Source: Alteromonas sp. a30 (GTDB taxonomy: Bacteria; Pseudomonadota; Gammaproteobacteria; Enterobacterales; Alteromonadaceae). From it: a stretch of 64,000 bases of DNA. The stretch's first letter is position 1, and each line of letters opens with the position of its first letter. The stretch lies in NCBI RefSeq assembly GCF_026788005.1, contig NZ_JABEPE010000003.1, forward strand, positions 1-64,000. The letters run 5' to 3'. The translations under genes were made by a program, and so were the position numbers. Below, piece after piece: positions 46,701 to 55,740 of this stretch. Under the pieces are notes generated by a model. It saw nothing but the letters and a program-made list of their open reading frames with translations, did not search any database and had not been told where the DNA came from.

Positions 46701-46939
46701 TCATCTTCAATCACATCGGTCACTAATGCCTCAACTCGCTCTGCGGATGCGCCCGGATACGACGTTAAGATCATGACATTACGATTATCGATACGAGGGT
46801 CTTCAAGACGCGGTAGAGTGGTGAGTGCCGATAGCCCGGCAACAATAAGAATAACAATGCTTAAAGCAAGTAAGTGACCGCTTCGATAAAACTTCGTATA
46901 CCAAGGCGGCTGAGATTCAATACCTTTTAATTCGTACAT
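43763..46939 (-). CDS. RND-family efflux permease (second pump)
   Basis: A 1058-residue RND pump, second in the window, only distantly similar to the one at 32870. An N-terminal membrane helix, two porter domains and two six-helix blocks are in the standard order. TM4 reads AIGLLIDNAIVITDEV, so the second Asp of the AcrB pair is Asn. It lies four bases after its adaptor gene and is divergent from a TetR regulator, the usual layout of a substrate-induced pump. No outer-membrane channel gene is adjacent. Confidence 0.9.
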   Translation of the reverse strand: MYELKGIESQPPWYTKFYRSGHLLALSIVILIVAGLSALTTLPRLEDPRIDNRNVMILTSYPGASAERVEALVTDVIEDELRQLHEIKELRSNSRVGISFIIVALADWVDNTTNEEIFSKMRDRLGEASRRFPEGVSEPILDDKRAATSFTLMVALQPQGPMQPMTPMLLTRLGDELADKMRNVSGTELVRNFGVASEEINVSISPQQLSSAGLSVQQASQIVAANDPKLPAGVMRNHKQNMRIQVAEELDSLNTLRNIPVLTTESGGYLRLGDIADVRRTTRNPPKDQALVQGKEAVIVAARMQMNVRVDKWTDSIKAVIADFNERYKGSASISIVFDQNRYTEARLNDLTENLLLGSVVVMAVVALFMGNRAAWIVGLTLPLSAAFTLFSLSLYGQQIHQMSIFGIIIAIGLLIDNAIVITDEVRANLLNPDLSRLQALVKSLRHLFVPLLASTLTTVLGFMPIFLLPGNIGDFVSPIAISVVMALMGSLFISLTIIAALAARYLKRVAPDAKGIDVELKWYQRGIQMPKTSAWFKTKLTNVIQKPLKGLLLSLSVPILGFVLAGQLGNVFFPSADRDQFEVYVWLPSGASITQTKALTKEIDSHIRDKEGVTQTMWLVGGSVPSVYYNQIMTKDNTPHFAQGVVTTDSIGAAKRLISTLQNELDKTFTQAQVVVRAFGQGPPIYAPVGVDIYGNDLAVLSQLGDKVRLALSQIPGVTHSTASITMSDPELTLDTSSNLTQLSDLSLTDIAQQLQSNLEGQVGGSILEGTEEIPIRIQIAEEERDTTDALATLPLVNSALGAEQSWVPLAALGEFELRPSISGINRMDGERINKIEAFLMPDVPAVDASRRLLELLDTPEFAMPEGYHIKMKGDADKQREAMGQLATYAPVLLALMIATLILSFNSVRLASVIGAVAVLSVGLGMLSLWISGLPLGFNPMLGTVGLIGVAINGSIVVIAAIDGNPLARAGDVEEIVKETMGCSRHILSTTVTTVGGFIPLLLFSEGSFWPPLAVVLAGGVGFSVLLSLIFTPIIVGQMAIRRGKRTEKQLNMLATQ

Positions 46940-46943
46940 AACG

Positions 46944-48158
46944 TTATCGACTGACTAAATGCTTTACGGTGTGTTGTGCAGTATTTTTCACAAGCTGTTT
47001 CTGAGGTAAGAGGCTGACATTAACCACTTGCTCGGGCACTAATCGTTGAACGCCTTGTACAACAACGAAATCTCCATCTAACAATGCACCTGAAACAAAC
47101 GCATGCTCATCATCGTGATACAAAATCGACACCGATTTAGGCACGATTTTCTGAGCTTCTCCTGTTCCCTCAACGGTATAGACTGTCCACAGTCCTCTTA
47201 CACCGCTTGCAAGGGCTGATTTGGGCAACCAAATACCTGATTCACTGATGGTTTCGGGTAACGATAACGTGAGTAAATCACCCGACAACACTTGGTTGTT
47301 AGCGTTGAGAGTAAAAATAACATCCACCGTACGAGTATTTAGGTTGCGAGCACTGGAAATGGATTTCACTGTGCCTTTTATTTGTCGACGGCTGTGGCTA
47401 TTTCTATGCATAGAAGGTAGGTGTAAGGTGCGTTTCTGACCGACTGATAATTCAAAGGCTTGGTCCGCCCCCATAGCAAAACGTGCTTCGGTCGCTCCTT
47501 GCTGTTGCAATACAAAGACAAACTGACCAGTGTTCACTACAGAGCCCGGGTCTACCTCACGTGAGATAACACGCGCATCAAAAGGCGCATAGATGCGAGA
47601 TTTATCAAGCTCTACATCAATTCGAGCTAACGAGGCCTCAACTTGTGTGACAAACGCCGCAGTTGCCGCAGCTTGTTCCTTCGCTTCATCAAGTCGTTGT
47701 CTCGATTCTAACTTTTCACGCACCAGTCTTTCGATACGACGTTCAGACACTTTAGCGAGTCGTGCATCCGCTTTTGCGCGCTCTACCGTTGCTTTTACTT
47801 CTTGCCTTTCAGCTTGTAAGCGTGCCACATCCAATTCCGCTAATAGCTCCCCCTGTTTGACTCGCGCACCATCATCTACATAGGCTGCAAGCAATGTTCC
47901 TGCGCGTTCAAACCCCATATTGGCTTGTTGGGTGGATTCAACTTTGCCAACGGCTTTTATTTGACGTTGGTAAGACGCTTGTATTTCGACCTGAATCACA
48001 TCGACATGGTGTCGCCTTATTTCGGCATCTGAAGAGTAAGATTGCCCTGCCCCCGCCGCATGTAATAGAGACACGAGAAAAGCGACGGGAATCAAGATCA
48101 GGGCAATAGTAAACCACTTGGATTGTTTACCCGGCGATGTTAGATGGTTATTGGACAT
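46944..48158 (-). CDS. RND efflux periplasmic adaptor (second pump)
   Basis: A 404-residue adaptor with an N-terminal membrane anchor (~16-33), lipoyl halves around ERAGTLLAAYVDDGARVKQG and IYAPFDARVISREVDPGSVV, and a long alpha-hairpin rich in Ala/Glu/Arg (~110-165) between them. It is the first gene of the second pump operon and lies next to the TetR operator region. Confidence 0.88.
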   Translation of the reverse strand: MSNNHLTSPGKQSKWFTIALILIPVAFLVSLLHAAGAGQSYSSDAEIRRHHVDVIQVEIQASYQRQIKAVGKVESTQQANMGFERAGTLLAAYVDDGARVKQGELLAELDVARLQAERQEVKATVERAKADARLAKVSERRIERLVREKLESRQRLDEAKEQAAATAAFVTQVEASLARIDVELDKSRIYAPFDARVISREVDPGSVVNTGQFVFVLQQQGATEARFAMGADQAFELSVGQKRTLHLPSMHRNSHSRRQIKGTVKSISSARNLNTRTVDVIFTLNANNQVLSGDLLTLSLPETISESGIWLPKSALASGVRGLWTVYTVEGTGEAQKIVPKSVSILYHDDEHAFVSGALLDGDFVVVQGVQRLVPEQVVNVSLLPQKQLVKNTAQHTVKHLVSR

Positions 48159-48220
48159 AAACGCCTCAATGACAGCTTCAAGCTAAATTAAGAAATATTC
48201 CGTTGAACTTATGGAAAAAA

Positions 48221-48282
48221 ATACTAGACTACTGAGTATGATAAATCAAATAAAATACTAGACCGTATAGTTTGATAAATAA
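48221..48282. promoter_or_regulatory. Repeated operator candidate between the TetR gene and the pump operon
   Basis: Two direct repeats, ATACTAGAC-(n)-TATG/TTGATAAAT, begin at 48221 and 48255, 34 bases apart. Each contains imperfect dyad symmetry (ATACT...AGTAT in the first, ACTA...TAGT in the second). They lie between the divergent start codons at 48158 and 48305, where a TetR-family repressor would act on both promoters. Confidence 0.55.
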
Positions 48283-48304
48283 TAAATAGGTATTTCAAAA
48301 CGTA

Positions 48305-48955
48305 ATGACAACAACCAAGAAGCAAGGGGCTGGACGTCCAAAAAGTGAAGAGAAAAAGGAACAAATCCTAAAAGCAGCCTCCACGCTCTTTCTTGAATGC
48401 GGTTTTGCATCAACCTCTATGGATCTTGTCGCCAATCGAGCAGGTGTTTCTAAACAAACGGTTTATTCTCATTTTGAAAATAAAGATAGATTATACGTAG
48501 CCGTTATTGAAGGTAAGTGCTCACAATACTGTTTTGATGAAGACAACTTACAACTGAACCCAGAAGACTTAGAAACCAGTCTCAAACACTTAGGTCATCA
48601 ATTTATCAAACTGCTCAGCGATCCAGAGGTCATTGCCACTTACAAAGCACTTATCGGTGATATAGGCAACAACCCACACATTGCCGAACTCTTTTATAGC
48701 GCTGGTTCACGTCGTGGACGCAAAATATTAGCAGACTATTTTGTGTTGCAAGAACGCTATCCAATCCCTCAGGATGTCGCTGAAAAGGTATCGATATTAT
48801 TTTTCAGCACACTAAAGGGTGAATTCCATATTCGTAATCTCTTAGGATTAACGAGTGAATATCCACCTCATTATTTTAAACAGCATGTTAATCAGGTTGT
48901 TGAGTGGATCCTATTGTGCCTTGCTCACGAATCCAACAAACTAAGCAAGCAATAA
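48305..48955 (+). CDS. TetR/AcrR-family transcriptional regulator
   Basis: A 216-residue repressor. The N-terminal TetR DNA-binding domain is clear: EQILKAASTLFLECGFASTSM, then the helix-turn-helix VANRAGVSKQTVYSHFENKDRL. The C-terminal ligand domain resembles the TetR_C families seen beside RND pumps. It is divergent from the adaptor/permease operon, so it most likely represses that operon and itself. The inducer is unknown. Confidence 0.9.
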   Translation: MTTTKKQGAGRPKSEEKKEQILKAASTLFLECGFASTSMDLVANRAGVSKQTVYSHFENKDRLYVAVIEGKCSQYCFDEDNLQLNPEDLETSLKHLGHQFIKLLSDPEVIATYKALIGDIGNNPHIAELFYSAGSRRGRKILADYFVLQERYPIPQDVAEKVSILFFSTLKGEFHIRNLLGLTSEYPPHYFKQHVNQVVEWILLCLAHESNKLSKQ

Positions 48956-49044
48956 AAGCTTCCTTGTTGAACGCTTTGTGTGGATCTATCCGCTTGGTTT
49001 AGCTAGTATTCTTGCCAGACTGTGCAACTTTCATTGGGATCGAC

Positions 49045-49491
49045 ATGACGATACTTCGAAGCAAACTAACAAAGAGCGGGCTCGTCATGCTCTGCGGAGT
49101 GTTGCTTACTGCGTGTCAGAATATGCCTAATACTCTGTGGATGCACCAAGCCGAAACGACGGCAGCCGAACCGAGCGAAGAAAACACCTCCGTCACTATT
49201 TCAGACCTATACAGCACCCCGGCGTTCGATGCACAAATTGCACTTTCAGTACACGATTTACGCCTACTAACATTTGCACAACAAACCACTTTACCTCCTG
49301 GCGTCCCAGCGCGTTTTAAGTTGGATAACGTCACCAAGCATTGCGGACTTCGAGCCCTTCCTAGCCCCGCCGTCAGTTTAGATGCCAGTTTTGATGCCAG
49401 ACAGCGCCAAACCTTGCTAAATTACGCAACGCAATATAATCAAGTTATCATTTCAGCCTGTGAAAGAATTTTCGGCAGGTCATTACGTTAA
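49045..49491 (+). CDS. Small putative lipoprotein
   Basis: 148 residues from the ATG at 49045, chosen over TTG 49012 because GGGAT lies just upstream and the signal then begins normally. The lipobox Leu-Leu-Thr-Ala-Cys is near residue 24, after a hydrophobic core. The mature part has two further Cys residues (HCGL and SACERIF) that could pair. No family is recognised. It precedes pyrB by 63 bases and is probably independent of it. Confidence 0.65.
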   Translation: MTILRSKLTKSGLVMLCGVLLTACQNMPNTLWMHQAETTAAEPSEENTSVTISDLYSTPAFDAQIALSVHDLRLLTFAQQTTLPPGVPARFKLDNVTKHCGLRALPSPAVSLDASFDARQRQTLLNYATQYNQVIISACERIFGRSLR

Positions 49492-49554
49492 GCGCTTTTT
49501 ATTGCCGATTTCTGCTAGACTATGCGCCAACGTAGTACAGTGGACTTTTAAGGT

Positions 49555-50568
49555 ATGAATTCGCTTCTTGGTCAGCATATTTTATCCGTTGAACAATTTG
49601 ATCGTGACACCATCACACACATCTTCTCCGTTGCCGATCAAATGCTTCCTTATGCAAAACGCGAAAAACGCACAACCGTGCTCAACGGTGCGATTCTTGG
49701 TAACTTGTTCTTCGAACCTAGCACTCGAACGCGCGTAAGTTTTGGCACCGCGTTTAACTTATTAGGCGGCTTTGTAAGAGAAACAACAGGCATTGGCACA
49801 TCAGCCCTTGCCAAAGGCGAATCGCTCTACGATACCGCTCGTGTGTTAAGCGGCTATTCTGACATTATCGCTATGCGTCACCCAGACTCAGGTTCAGTCA
49901 ATGAATTTTCTAACGGAAGCCGGGTGCCAGTAGTCAACGGCGGCGATGGGGCAAATGAACACCCAACACAAGCTTTACTCGATTTATACACCATTAGAAA
50001 GGAACTGAACTCCCACGATTCTGACCTTGATGGTATGCACATTGCCATGATAGGTGACTTGCGTCATGGCCGGACCGTACACTCGCTATCCAAGCTATTG
50101 TGTTTATTTAAGAATATCCACTTCACCTTAATTTCCCCAGCGGAATTAACCATGCCAGATAGCGTGCTAGATGTTATTACCAATGCAGGTCATCAGTTCC
50201 GCATTACCGATAGTTTAGAAGGGCAATTTGATGCCGATATTTGCTATCAAACCCGCATACAAGAAGAGCGCTTTCCTTCGCAAGAAGAAGCCAATAAGTA
50301 CCGAGGCAAATTTAGGCTAGATCAAGAGATTTACACACGGCATTTCAAATCTAAGACAGTCATAATGCATCCATTACCTCGGGATTCAAGAGCTGATGCT
50401 AACGAATTAGATAACGACTTAAACGCTAATCCCAATCTTGCCATCTTTAGGCAGACCGATAACGGGGTGCTAGTAAGAATGGCTCTGTTTGCATTAATTT
50501 TGGGCGTGGAAAATAAACTTAAGCAGTACGAACACAATGTGCCTTGGTATGCTGCACATAAAGACTAA
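49555..50568 (+). CDS. pyrB: Aspartate carbamoyltransferase catalytic chain
   Basis: A 337-residue catalytic chain that makes carbamoyl-aspartate from carbamoyl phosphate and aspartate in pyrimidine synthesis. The carbamoyl-phosphate site FEPSTRTRVSF and the HPTQALLDLYTI motif are intact, as is HPLPRDSRADAN late in the protein. No pyrI regulatory-chain gene is adjacent. The ATG follows TAAGGT with a short spacing. hemL begins 54 bases downstream. Confidence 0.93.
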   Translation: MNSLLGQHILSVEQFDRDTITHIFSVADQMLPYAKREKRTTVLNGAILGNLFFEPSTRTRVSFGTAFNLLGGFVRETTGIGTSALAKGESLYDTARVLSGYSDIIAMRHPDSGSVNEFSNGSRVPVVNGGDGANEHPTQALLDLYTIRKELNSHDSDLDGMHIAMIGDLRHGRTVHSLSKLLCLFKNIHFTLISPAELTMPDSVLDVITNAGHQFRITDSLEGQFDADICYQTRIQEERFPSQEEANKYRGKFRLDQEIYTRHFKSKTVIMHPLPRDSRADANELDNDLNANPNLAIFRQTDNGVLVRMALFALILGVENKLKQYEHNVPWYAAHKD

Positions 50569-50622
50569 TTGTATTTCTTTTTTGCATACGAACGAACTAA
50601 GACAACTAGCGAGCGAGACTCT

Positions 50623-51912
50623 ATGAACAAATCCGAAGCTTTATTAGCGCGCGCCCAAGTACATATTCCCGGCGGCGTAAACTCTCCAGTAAGAGCCTTT
50701 AAAGCAGTAGGTGGCACACCGCCTTTTATCAAACGTGCCGATGGTCCTTACCTTTATGATGAAGATGACAAACGTTATATCGATTATGTGCAATCTTGGG
50801 GGCCGATGGTACTAGGACACAATGCTAGTGCCATTCGAGAAGCCGTTATTAAAGCAGTGGAGTCGGGATTAAGCTTTGGCGCTCCCACCGCATTAGAAGT
50901 TGAGATGGCGGAATTAGTAAGCAACATTGTTCCCTCGATGGAAATGGTACGCATGGTGAACTCGGGCACCGAAGCCACCATGAGCGCAATTCGTTTATCT
51001 CGAGCCTACACAGGCAAAAATAAGATTGTTAAATTTGAAGGTTGTTATCACGGTCATGCCGATAGCCTACTGGTAAAAGCAGGATCTGGCGCGCTAACAC
51101 TGGGTGTACCAAGTTCCCCGGGTGTGCCAGAAGACATCGCAAAACACACTCTCACCTTGGAATACAACAACATTGAGCAGGTACGTGAAACCATGCAGCA
51201 ACAAGGTGAAGATGTTGCTTGCATTATTGTTGAGCCAGTCGCTGGGAACATGAACTGCATTCCACCCGTTTCTGGCTTTTTAGAGGGTTTACGAGAGATA
51301 TGTACTGAGCACAATACGGTACTGATCTTCGACGAAGTGATGACAGGCTTTCGCGTGGCGCTAAATGGCGCACAGGGGCATTTCGGCATCAAGCCAGATT
51401 TAACCTGTTTAGGTAAAGTGATTGGCGGCGGTATGCCTGTAGGCGCTTTTGGTGGTAGCAAGGACATTATGCAACAGCTCGCACCAAGTGGGCCGGTGTA
51501 TCAAGCAGGTACATTATCAGGCAATCCTATTGCCATGACTGCGGGCTTGGCAGCTCTGAAAGCCATTCAAGCAGAGGGCTTTTATGATACGTTAACCCGT
51601 CGTACGACACAGTTAGTAGAGGGCATTCAAGCCGCAGCGGATCGTCACGGCATCCCGCTAACCACGAATCAGGCTGGTAGCATGTTTGGCTTGTTCTTCA
51701 CTGACTTAGATAAGGTAACTAACTATCAGCAAGCCATTAATTGTAACGCTGAGCAGTTCAATTTCTTCTTCCATAAAATGTTAGAAAAAGGCGTTTACCT
51801 TGCTCCAGCCTCATACGAAGCAGGGTTTGTCTCTATCTGCCATGATGAGGATATTATTAATGAAACCATTAAAACAGCAGATACCGTATTTGCTGAATTA
51901 AAGAATCAATAA
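50623..51912 (+). CDS. hemL: Glutamate-1-semialdehyde 2,1-aminomutase
   Basis: A 429-residue PLP enzyme that converts glutamate-1-semialdehyde to 5-aminolevulinate in the C5 heme pathway. The ATG at 50623 ([12 protein letters not shown]) is chosen over an upstream TTG because it gives the family's usual start and length. The PLP lysine lies in [17 protein letters not shown], and the cofactor-binding Asp in [10 protein letters not shown]. The adenylate cyclase gene starts six bases after its stop. Confidence 0.96.
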   Translation: MNKSEALLARAQVHIPGGVNSPVRAFKAVGGTPPFIKRADGPYLYDEDDKRYIDYVQSWGPMVLGHNASAIREAVIKAVESGLSFGAPTALEVEMAELVSNIVPSMEMVRMVNSGTEATMSAIRLSRAYTGKNKIVKFEGCYHGHADSLLVKAGSGALTLGVPSSPGVPEDIAKHTLTLEYNNIEQVRETMQQQGEDVACIIVEPVAGNMNCIPPVSGFLEGLREICTEHNTVLIFDEVMTGFRVALNGAQGHFGIKPDLTCLGKVIGGGMPVGAFGGSKDIMQQLAPSGPVYQAGTLSGNPIAMTAGLAALKAIQAEGFYDTLTRRTTQLVEGIQAAADRHGIPLTTNQAGSMFGLFFTDLDKVTNYQQAINCNAEQFNFFFHKMLEKGVYLAPASYEAGFVSICHDEDIINETIKTADTVFAELKNQ

Positions 51913-51918
51913 CGCCCT

Positions 51919-53019
51919 ATGAATCCGATACTTCACCCGCTAACATTGCTGCTTATGCTGGCGCTGCTGGTGAGTATCGGAATTATCCTTTATTTATGGC
52001 GTAAACTTCACTCTCGTCCTCCCCATTACTACACCCCTCCCATTGTTGAACTGAATTTACCCGATCCAGAAGATGTTCTTGGGTTTCGTCAACTAGAAGA
52101 ATCGGAAAAACTTGATGTAGTACACGCCGAGTTACTCGCGAACTCCGCGTTCCATAAGTTCGTACCTAAACAGTTCGTGAATCATTTTACTAAGGAAGGC
52201 AAACAAAAGCTGGTACTGGGTCAAGCTGGTGAAGACGACGTTGCGATTCTCTTCTGTGATATTCGTGGGTTCACAGGACTATCGGAAAGTATGTCACCGC
52301 AAGAGTTGATGAACTTTCTCAATTCCTACTTTTTACGAATGAGTGAGCCGATTCACCGTCATAACGGCTTTATCGATAAGTTTATTGGTGATGCCATAAT
52401 GTCGCTGTTCGACCACCCCGGTGGCACTGAACAGCATAAAGCGGACGATGCTTTACGTGCTGCTATCGACTTACGCAAAACGATTGTTATTTACAATCAA
52501 CACCGTGCTAATAGCGGGTATCCCCCTATTGATATTGGCATTGGCATTCACTATGGCCCAGTTATTTTAGGCACCATTGGCTCCCATGTGCGTATGGATA
52601 CAACCGTGATTGGCGATAGTGTGAACATCGCCTATCGATTAGAAACCTTAACACCAATTTACGGATGCGACATTATTGTCAGTGCTCAACTTTTGGATAG
52701 CGCAAAGGCAAGAGAAACCTATCGCCACCGCCTATTGGACTGGGTATGTGTGAAAGGAAAGCGTAATCCAGTTGAAATTTATGAAGTGATGACACATCTA
52801 CCAGAAGATGAAATAGCGCGAAAACTGAAAACGGCGCCATTCATTAAAACAGGTCTTTCAGCAAGAAAGGCACAACAGTGGAACCAAGCGATTGATGCAT
52901 TTAAAGCCGCTCAAGCCATCGATCCTCAGGACAAAGTGATTCAACATCATATCCAGCAATGTAACCAGCTTCGTACCAAACCACTCCACCCTCAATGGGA
53001 TGGCTCGGTTACTTTGTAA
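51919..53019 (+). CDS. Membrane-anchored class III adenylate/guanylate cyclase
   Basis: A 366-residue protein with one N-terminal transmembrane helix (~7-27), a linker, and a class III nucleotide cyclase domain (~105-290). Metal-binding Asp residues are in ILFCDIRGFTG and DKFIGDAIMSLF; the later DTTVIGDSVNIAYRLE matches the catalytic Asn region. The C-terminus (~295-355) is helical, perhaps TPR-like (RKAQQWNQAIDAFKAAQAID). It probably makes cAMP; specificity was not established. Its six-base gap to hemL suggests co-transcription. Confidence 0.88.
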   Translation: MNPILHPLTLLLMLALLVSIGIILYLWRKLHSRPPHYYTPPIVELNLPDPEDVLGFRQLEESEKLDVVHAELLANSAFHKFVPKQFVNHFTKEGKQKLVLGQAGEDDVAILFCDIRGFTGLSESMSPQELMNFLNSYFLRMSEPIHRHNGFIDKFIGDAIMSLFDHPGGTEQHKADDALRAAIDLRKTIVIYNQHRANSGYPPIDIGIGIHYGPVILGTIGSHVRMDTTVIGDSVNIAYRLETLTPIYGCDIIVSAQLLDSAKARETYRHRLLDWVCVKGKRNPVEIYEVMTHLPEDEIARKLKTAPFIKTGLSARKAQQWNQAIDAFKAAQAIDPQDKVIQHHIQQCNQLRTKPLHPQWDGSVTL

Positions 53020-53039
53020 ACGTTACCTGCTGCTTATTC

Positions 53040-54053
53040 TTATTTACCAATCAAATTAAACTTTAATAATCTGTCGAGCATATATTCAATATGCTTCGCT
53101 TCATACAGAGCATCAGACGCCGTTTTCTCTTTGACTGGCTTTGGAAGATTAGTAGTGGTTGCAATTTGCATCGGCAATTTCAGTAAGTTTAACTCTGCGA
53201 TAATAAATTGAGTCTGTAAAAATGCATCTATTGGTTTAACATCGCTGAAAACCTCAATATCGGGAATATCAATTTGAGGCAAATTATTCTTTTGCCGCAG
53301 TAGGTTTAGTTTTTCTCGTACAGCAAAGACCTGCTCCAGCACATCCCGCATTTTTTTATTTTCTTCTTTTGGTGATAGCAAAGAGCCATTTGGATGCATT
53401 CCGTAAATTGCAGACACCAGCAAAATTTTTCGTTCTTCCTCCGGCTCATCTAAACGTTTTGAGAGCGTGAGCAAACTATATTGCAAATCTTCTTTTGCCC
53501 TGACCATATGCGCATAGACCTCATCAGGACTGATGTTTTGTGTACCAATTAACCGACTTAACCGATAATAAAGCTTAAATAATTCACGATAAACATCAAC
53601 GGGAGACTTCCCAGATACCTTAACGGATTTAACTTTCACCTCTCCAACCAATAACTCATGAATTTCCTCAATTTTATCGACAATCAAGCGCGTAAGATAA
53701 TAGACATCCGTAGGTGTGTATTCGATTGGGGTGGAAACAGCAAGAGGAGGTGGCCGTAAAATACTGTGCTTATGTGTATACACATGAAGCTGCGACAAAA
53801 TGGCTGAATGCAATTCGTAAACATGCATGGGACGCGCTGCGACTTCACGCGATTCTGGTAACTCTAGACGATTGATATGTTGATGCTTTAGCACTTTATC
53901 AAGCATTGCATTGGCATACACCACGCCGGTATAAACGTCGTTTGGGGTATATTGACGGTTTCCCGCCGCTTCAACAGATGAAGCCATTAACAACACAAGG
54001 ATCCCTTTAAACCACATCCTACTCCGTAATAAGTAACCGACGCTTTTCATCAT
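53040..54053 (-). CDS. Secreted repeat protein of unknown function
   Basis: A 337-residue protein with an N-terminal signal (cleavage likely after VEAA/G); the start is supported by GGGAG seven bases upstream. The mature part shows a recurring motif, Pro-x-Asp-Val/Ala-Tyr/Phe, at YTPNDVY, YTPTDVYYL, KSPVDVYREL, ISPDEVYAHM, KPIDAFLQ and ASDALYEA, spaced roughly 45-55 residues apart and each leading into a helix. This suggests about six helical-hairpin repeats. No family is recognised. It lies downstream of a porin gene, separated by a hairpin, so it may be its own transcription unit. Confidence 0.6.
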   Translation of the reverse strand: MMKSVGYLLRSRMWFKGILVLLMASSVEAAGNRQYTPNDVYTGVVYANAMLDKVLKHQHINRLELPESREVAARPMHVYELHSAILSQLHVYTHKHSILRPPPLAVSTPIEYTPTDVYYLTRLIVDKIEEIHELLVGEVKVKSVKVSGKSPVDVYRELFKLYYRLSRLIGTQNISPDEVYAHMVRAKEDLQYSLLTLSKRLDEPEEERKILLVSAIYGMHPNGSLLSPKEENKKMRDVLEQVFAVREKLNLLRQKNNLPQIDIPDIEVFSDVKPIDAFLQTQFIIAELNLLKLPMQIATTTNLPKPVKEKTASDALYEAKHIEYMLDRLLKFNLIGK

Positions 54054-54093
54054 GAAATGACTCCCTATTACAGTTCACCTTCTTATATTTTGA

Positions 54094-54134
54094 GGCTCTT
54101 TCTTTAATGAAGGTGATCAATCCAAGAAAGAGCC
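54094..54134 (-). terminator. Terminator-like hairpin after the porin gene
   Basis: A perfect 11-bp stem GGCTCTTTCTT (54094-54104)/AAGAAAGAGCC (54124-54134) with a 19-base loop, between the porin stop (54161) and the next minus-strand gene. No strong T-run follows on the minus strand, so read-through is possible. Confidence 0.45.
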
Positions 54135-54160
54135 TTAACAGTTAACGGCCTTATCGCATC

Positions 54161-55480
54161 TTAAAACGACTTCTTCGCTTGTAAGAATAAGAAATGTGCG
54201 TTGGCATCGTTACCGGTATCCTCTGCGTAGCTACCCGCGAAGAAATGGCTGTAGCCCGCAAGAAACTTAATACCTGCCACAGGCATCGACACAGTGACAT
54301 CTATTTCACTACCCACATAGCTATCAGCATCGTTTTGCAAAGCCGCATTTAAGCGTGCGGTATTTGCACCAAGGCCAGCGTTGTACCACGCATCATTAGT
54401 GTCATCGAGCCAAAAGTTCTGCAACGCTACACGCAGCTTAGCCTTGCTGCCAGCCAATTCAGGACGTGTATAAACGAGCTCCAAGTTGTGAGTATTTTGC
54501 AGCGAGAACAAATCCATGTAACCGTAATATGCATGATTCAATGGGTACAAATTATCGAATGTGCCATGATCATTATCATTTGGATCGTCATCACCACTCG
54601 CCCAGTTGTAGCCAATGCCAATGGTTGAACCTGCTAACTTGTAGTCCGCTGAAATGTGTACCATTCCGGCATCGTGATCTAATAAAACGCCACGGGTAAC
54701 ATCATAGAAATCACCCGTTTGCCACGCACCTTGAAGGTCCCAACTCCAACGATTTTTACTCCCTACGATTCGCGCCCCGAGTGTATGAATACTGTCATCA
54801 AAAACACCGCTATCGTTACCACGATAAAACCACCAATATTCGGTCTTGTGATTGGGCATTATTACGTTATCGGTAACAAAAATACCGTGAAACTCACTAT
54901 CGAAATAACGGTTATTGGATGTGGATTGATCATTAAAATGTTCAGGGTCAACTGACACTAACGTGCTCGCAAATGCGTCAATTGTGCGATCTTGCATTTT
55001 GTAGGTAAAACGCACTCCATCGTGAACTCGTGCAGTGTTAACCCACTCCAATGAAGCCACTAAACGTTGATCACCTAAATTAAATTTTTGACGACCAAGC
55101 TTTACGCTGAACTGCTCACCTGAGAATGTCCAGTACGCTTGGTGTAAATCCAATTGATCAGAGAATGGCTGATTACGCGCATCTTCGTTAATAAAGGGAA
55201 TGCCATCATCATCCTCCCCAAAAATCCGAGAGTCTTGTAACTCAACGAAAAAGGCGTGTTGTTTGTTGATTTTCGTATTCAGGTTAAATCGAACTTGGGA
55301 AAGCCAATAGGTTTGCGAACTGTCATCCAAGTTAAAGTCCTGTTTACTTTCACCTCGAAGACGAACGGAGCCTCCCGCATCAAACTCTACTGCGCTAGCC
55401 GCAGGAAGGTGAATAAATGAGCAAGCCGCTCCCAATAAAATTGCCTTTTTAAAACCCAAGGCAGGCTTTCTTGTGTACAT
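54161..55480 (-). CDS. Alginate-export-family outer-membrane porin
   Basis: A 439-residue protein with a signal peptide (cleavage near ASA/VEF) and an all-beta body of alternating polar and aromatic strands ending in Phe. GGSVRLRGESKQDF, LGRQKFNLGDQRLVASLEW and the long aromatic strands fit the alginate_exp family of outer-membrane channels. The substrate is unknown; no alginate genes are in the window. A ribosome site AAAGG precedes the start by six bases. The 260-base upstream region (55481-55740) holds no gene and only a small TATCCAT...ATGGATA dyad (near 55681-55707). Confidence 0.82.
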   Translation of the reverse strand: MYTRKPALGFKKAILLGAACSFIHLPAASAVEFDAGGSVRLRGESKQDFNLDDSSQTYWLSQVRFNLNTKINKQHAFFVELQDSRIFGEDDDGIPFINEDARNQPFSDQLDLHQAYWTFSGEQFSVKLGRQKFNLGDQRLVASLEWVNTARVHDGVRFTYKMQDRTIDAFASTLVSVDPEHFNDQSTSNNRYFDSEFHGIFVTDNVIMPNHKTEYWWFYRGNDSGVFDDSIHTLGARIVGSKNRWSWDLQGAWQTGDFYDVTRGVLLDHDAGMVHISADYKLAGSTIGIGYNWASGDDDPNDNDHGTFDNLYPLNHAYYGYMDLFSLQNTHNLELVYTRPELAGSKAKLRVALQNFWLDDTNDAWYNAGLGANTARLNAALQNDADSYVGSEIDVTVSMPVAGIKFLAGYSHFFAGSYAEDTGNDANAHFLFLQAKKSF

Positions 55481-55740
55481 AGTTGACCTTTACTTATGAA
55501 TATTCCACCAGTAATGACCGAGATAATCATACGATCATTCATATTTTTTTATATAAATTAGTTACCTAGTATTATTGCAGAATCATCACATGAAATGCGG
55601 CTCAACGAAAACATAAAAAGCATTTAGATACTAAAAAAGATACCTTTTTAATCCATTCCTAAGTAAAGGGACACGCAAACCTATCCATAAAGTTAATCTT
55701 CATGGATAAATTCAGAACATAACGGAAAGCTAGCCGGGAC

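Noticed and set aside
55481-55740. Possible gene or terminator between mrcB and the porin
   Set aside because: No open frame with a start signal; only a weak 7-bp dyad, not enough for a call.
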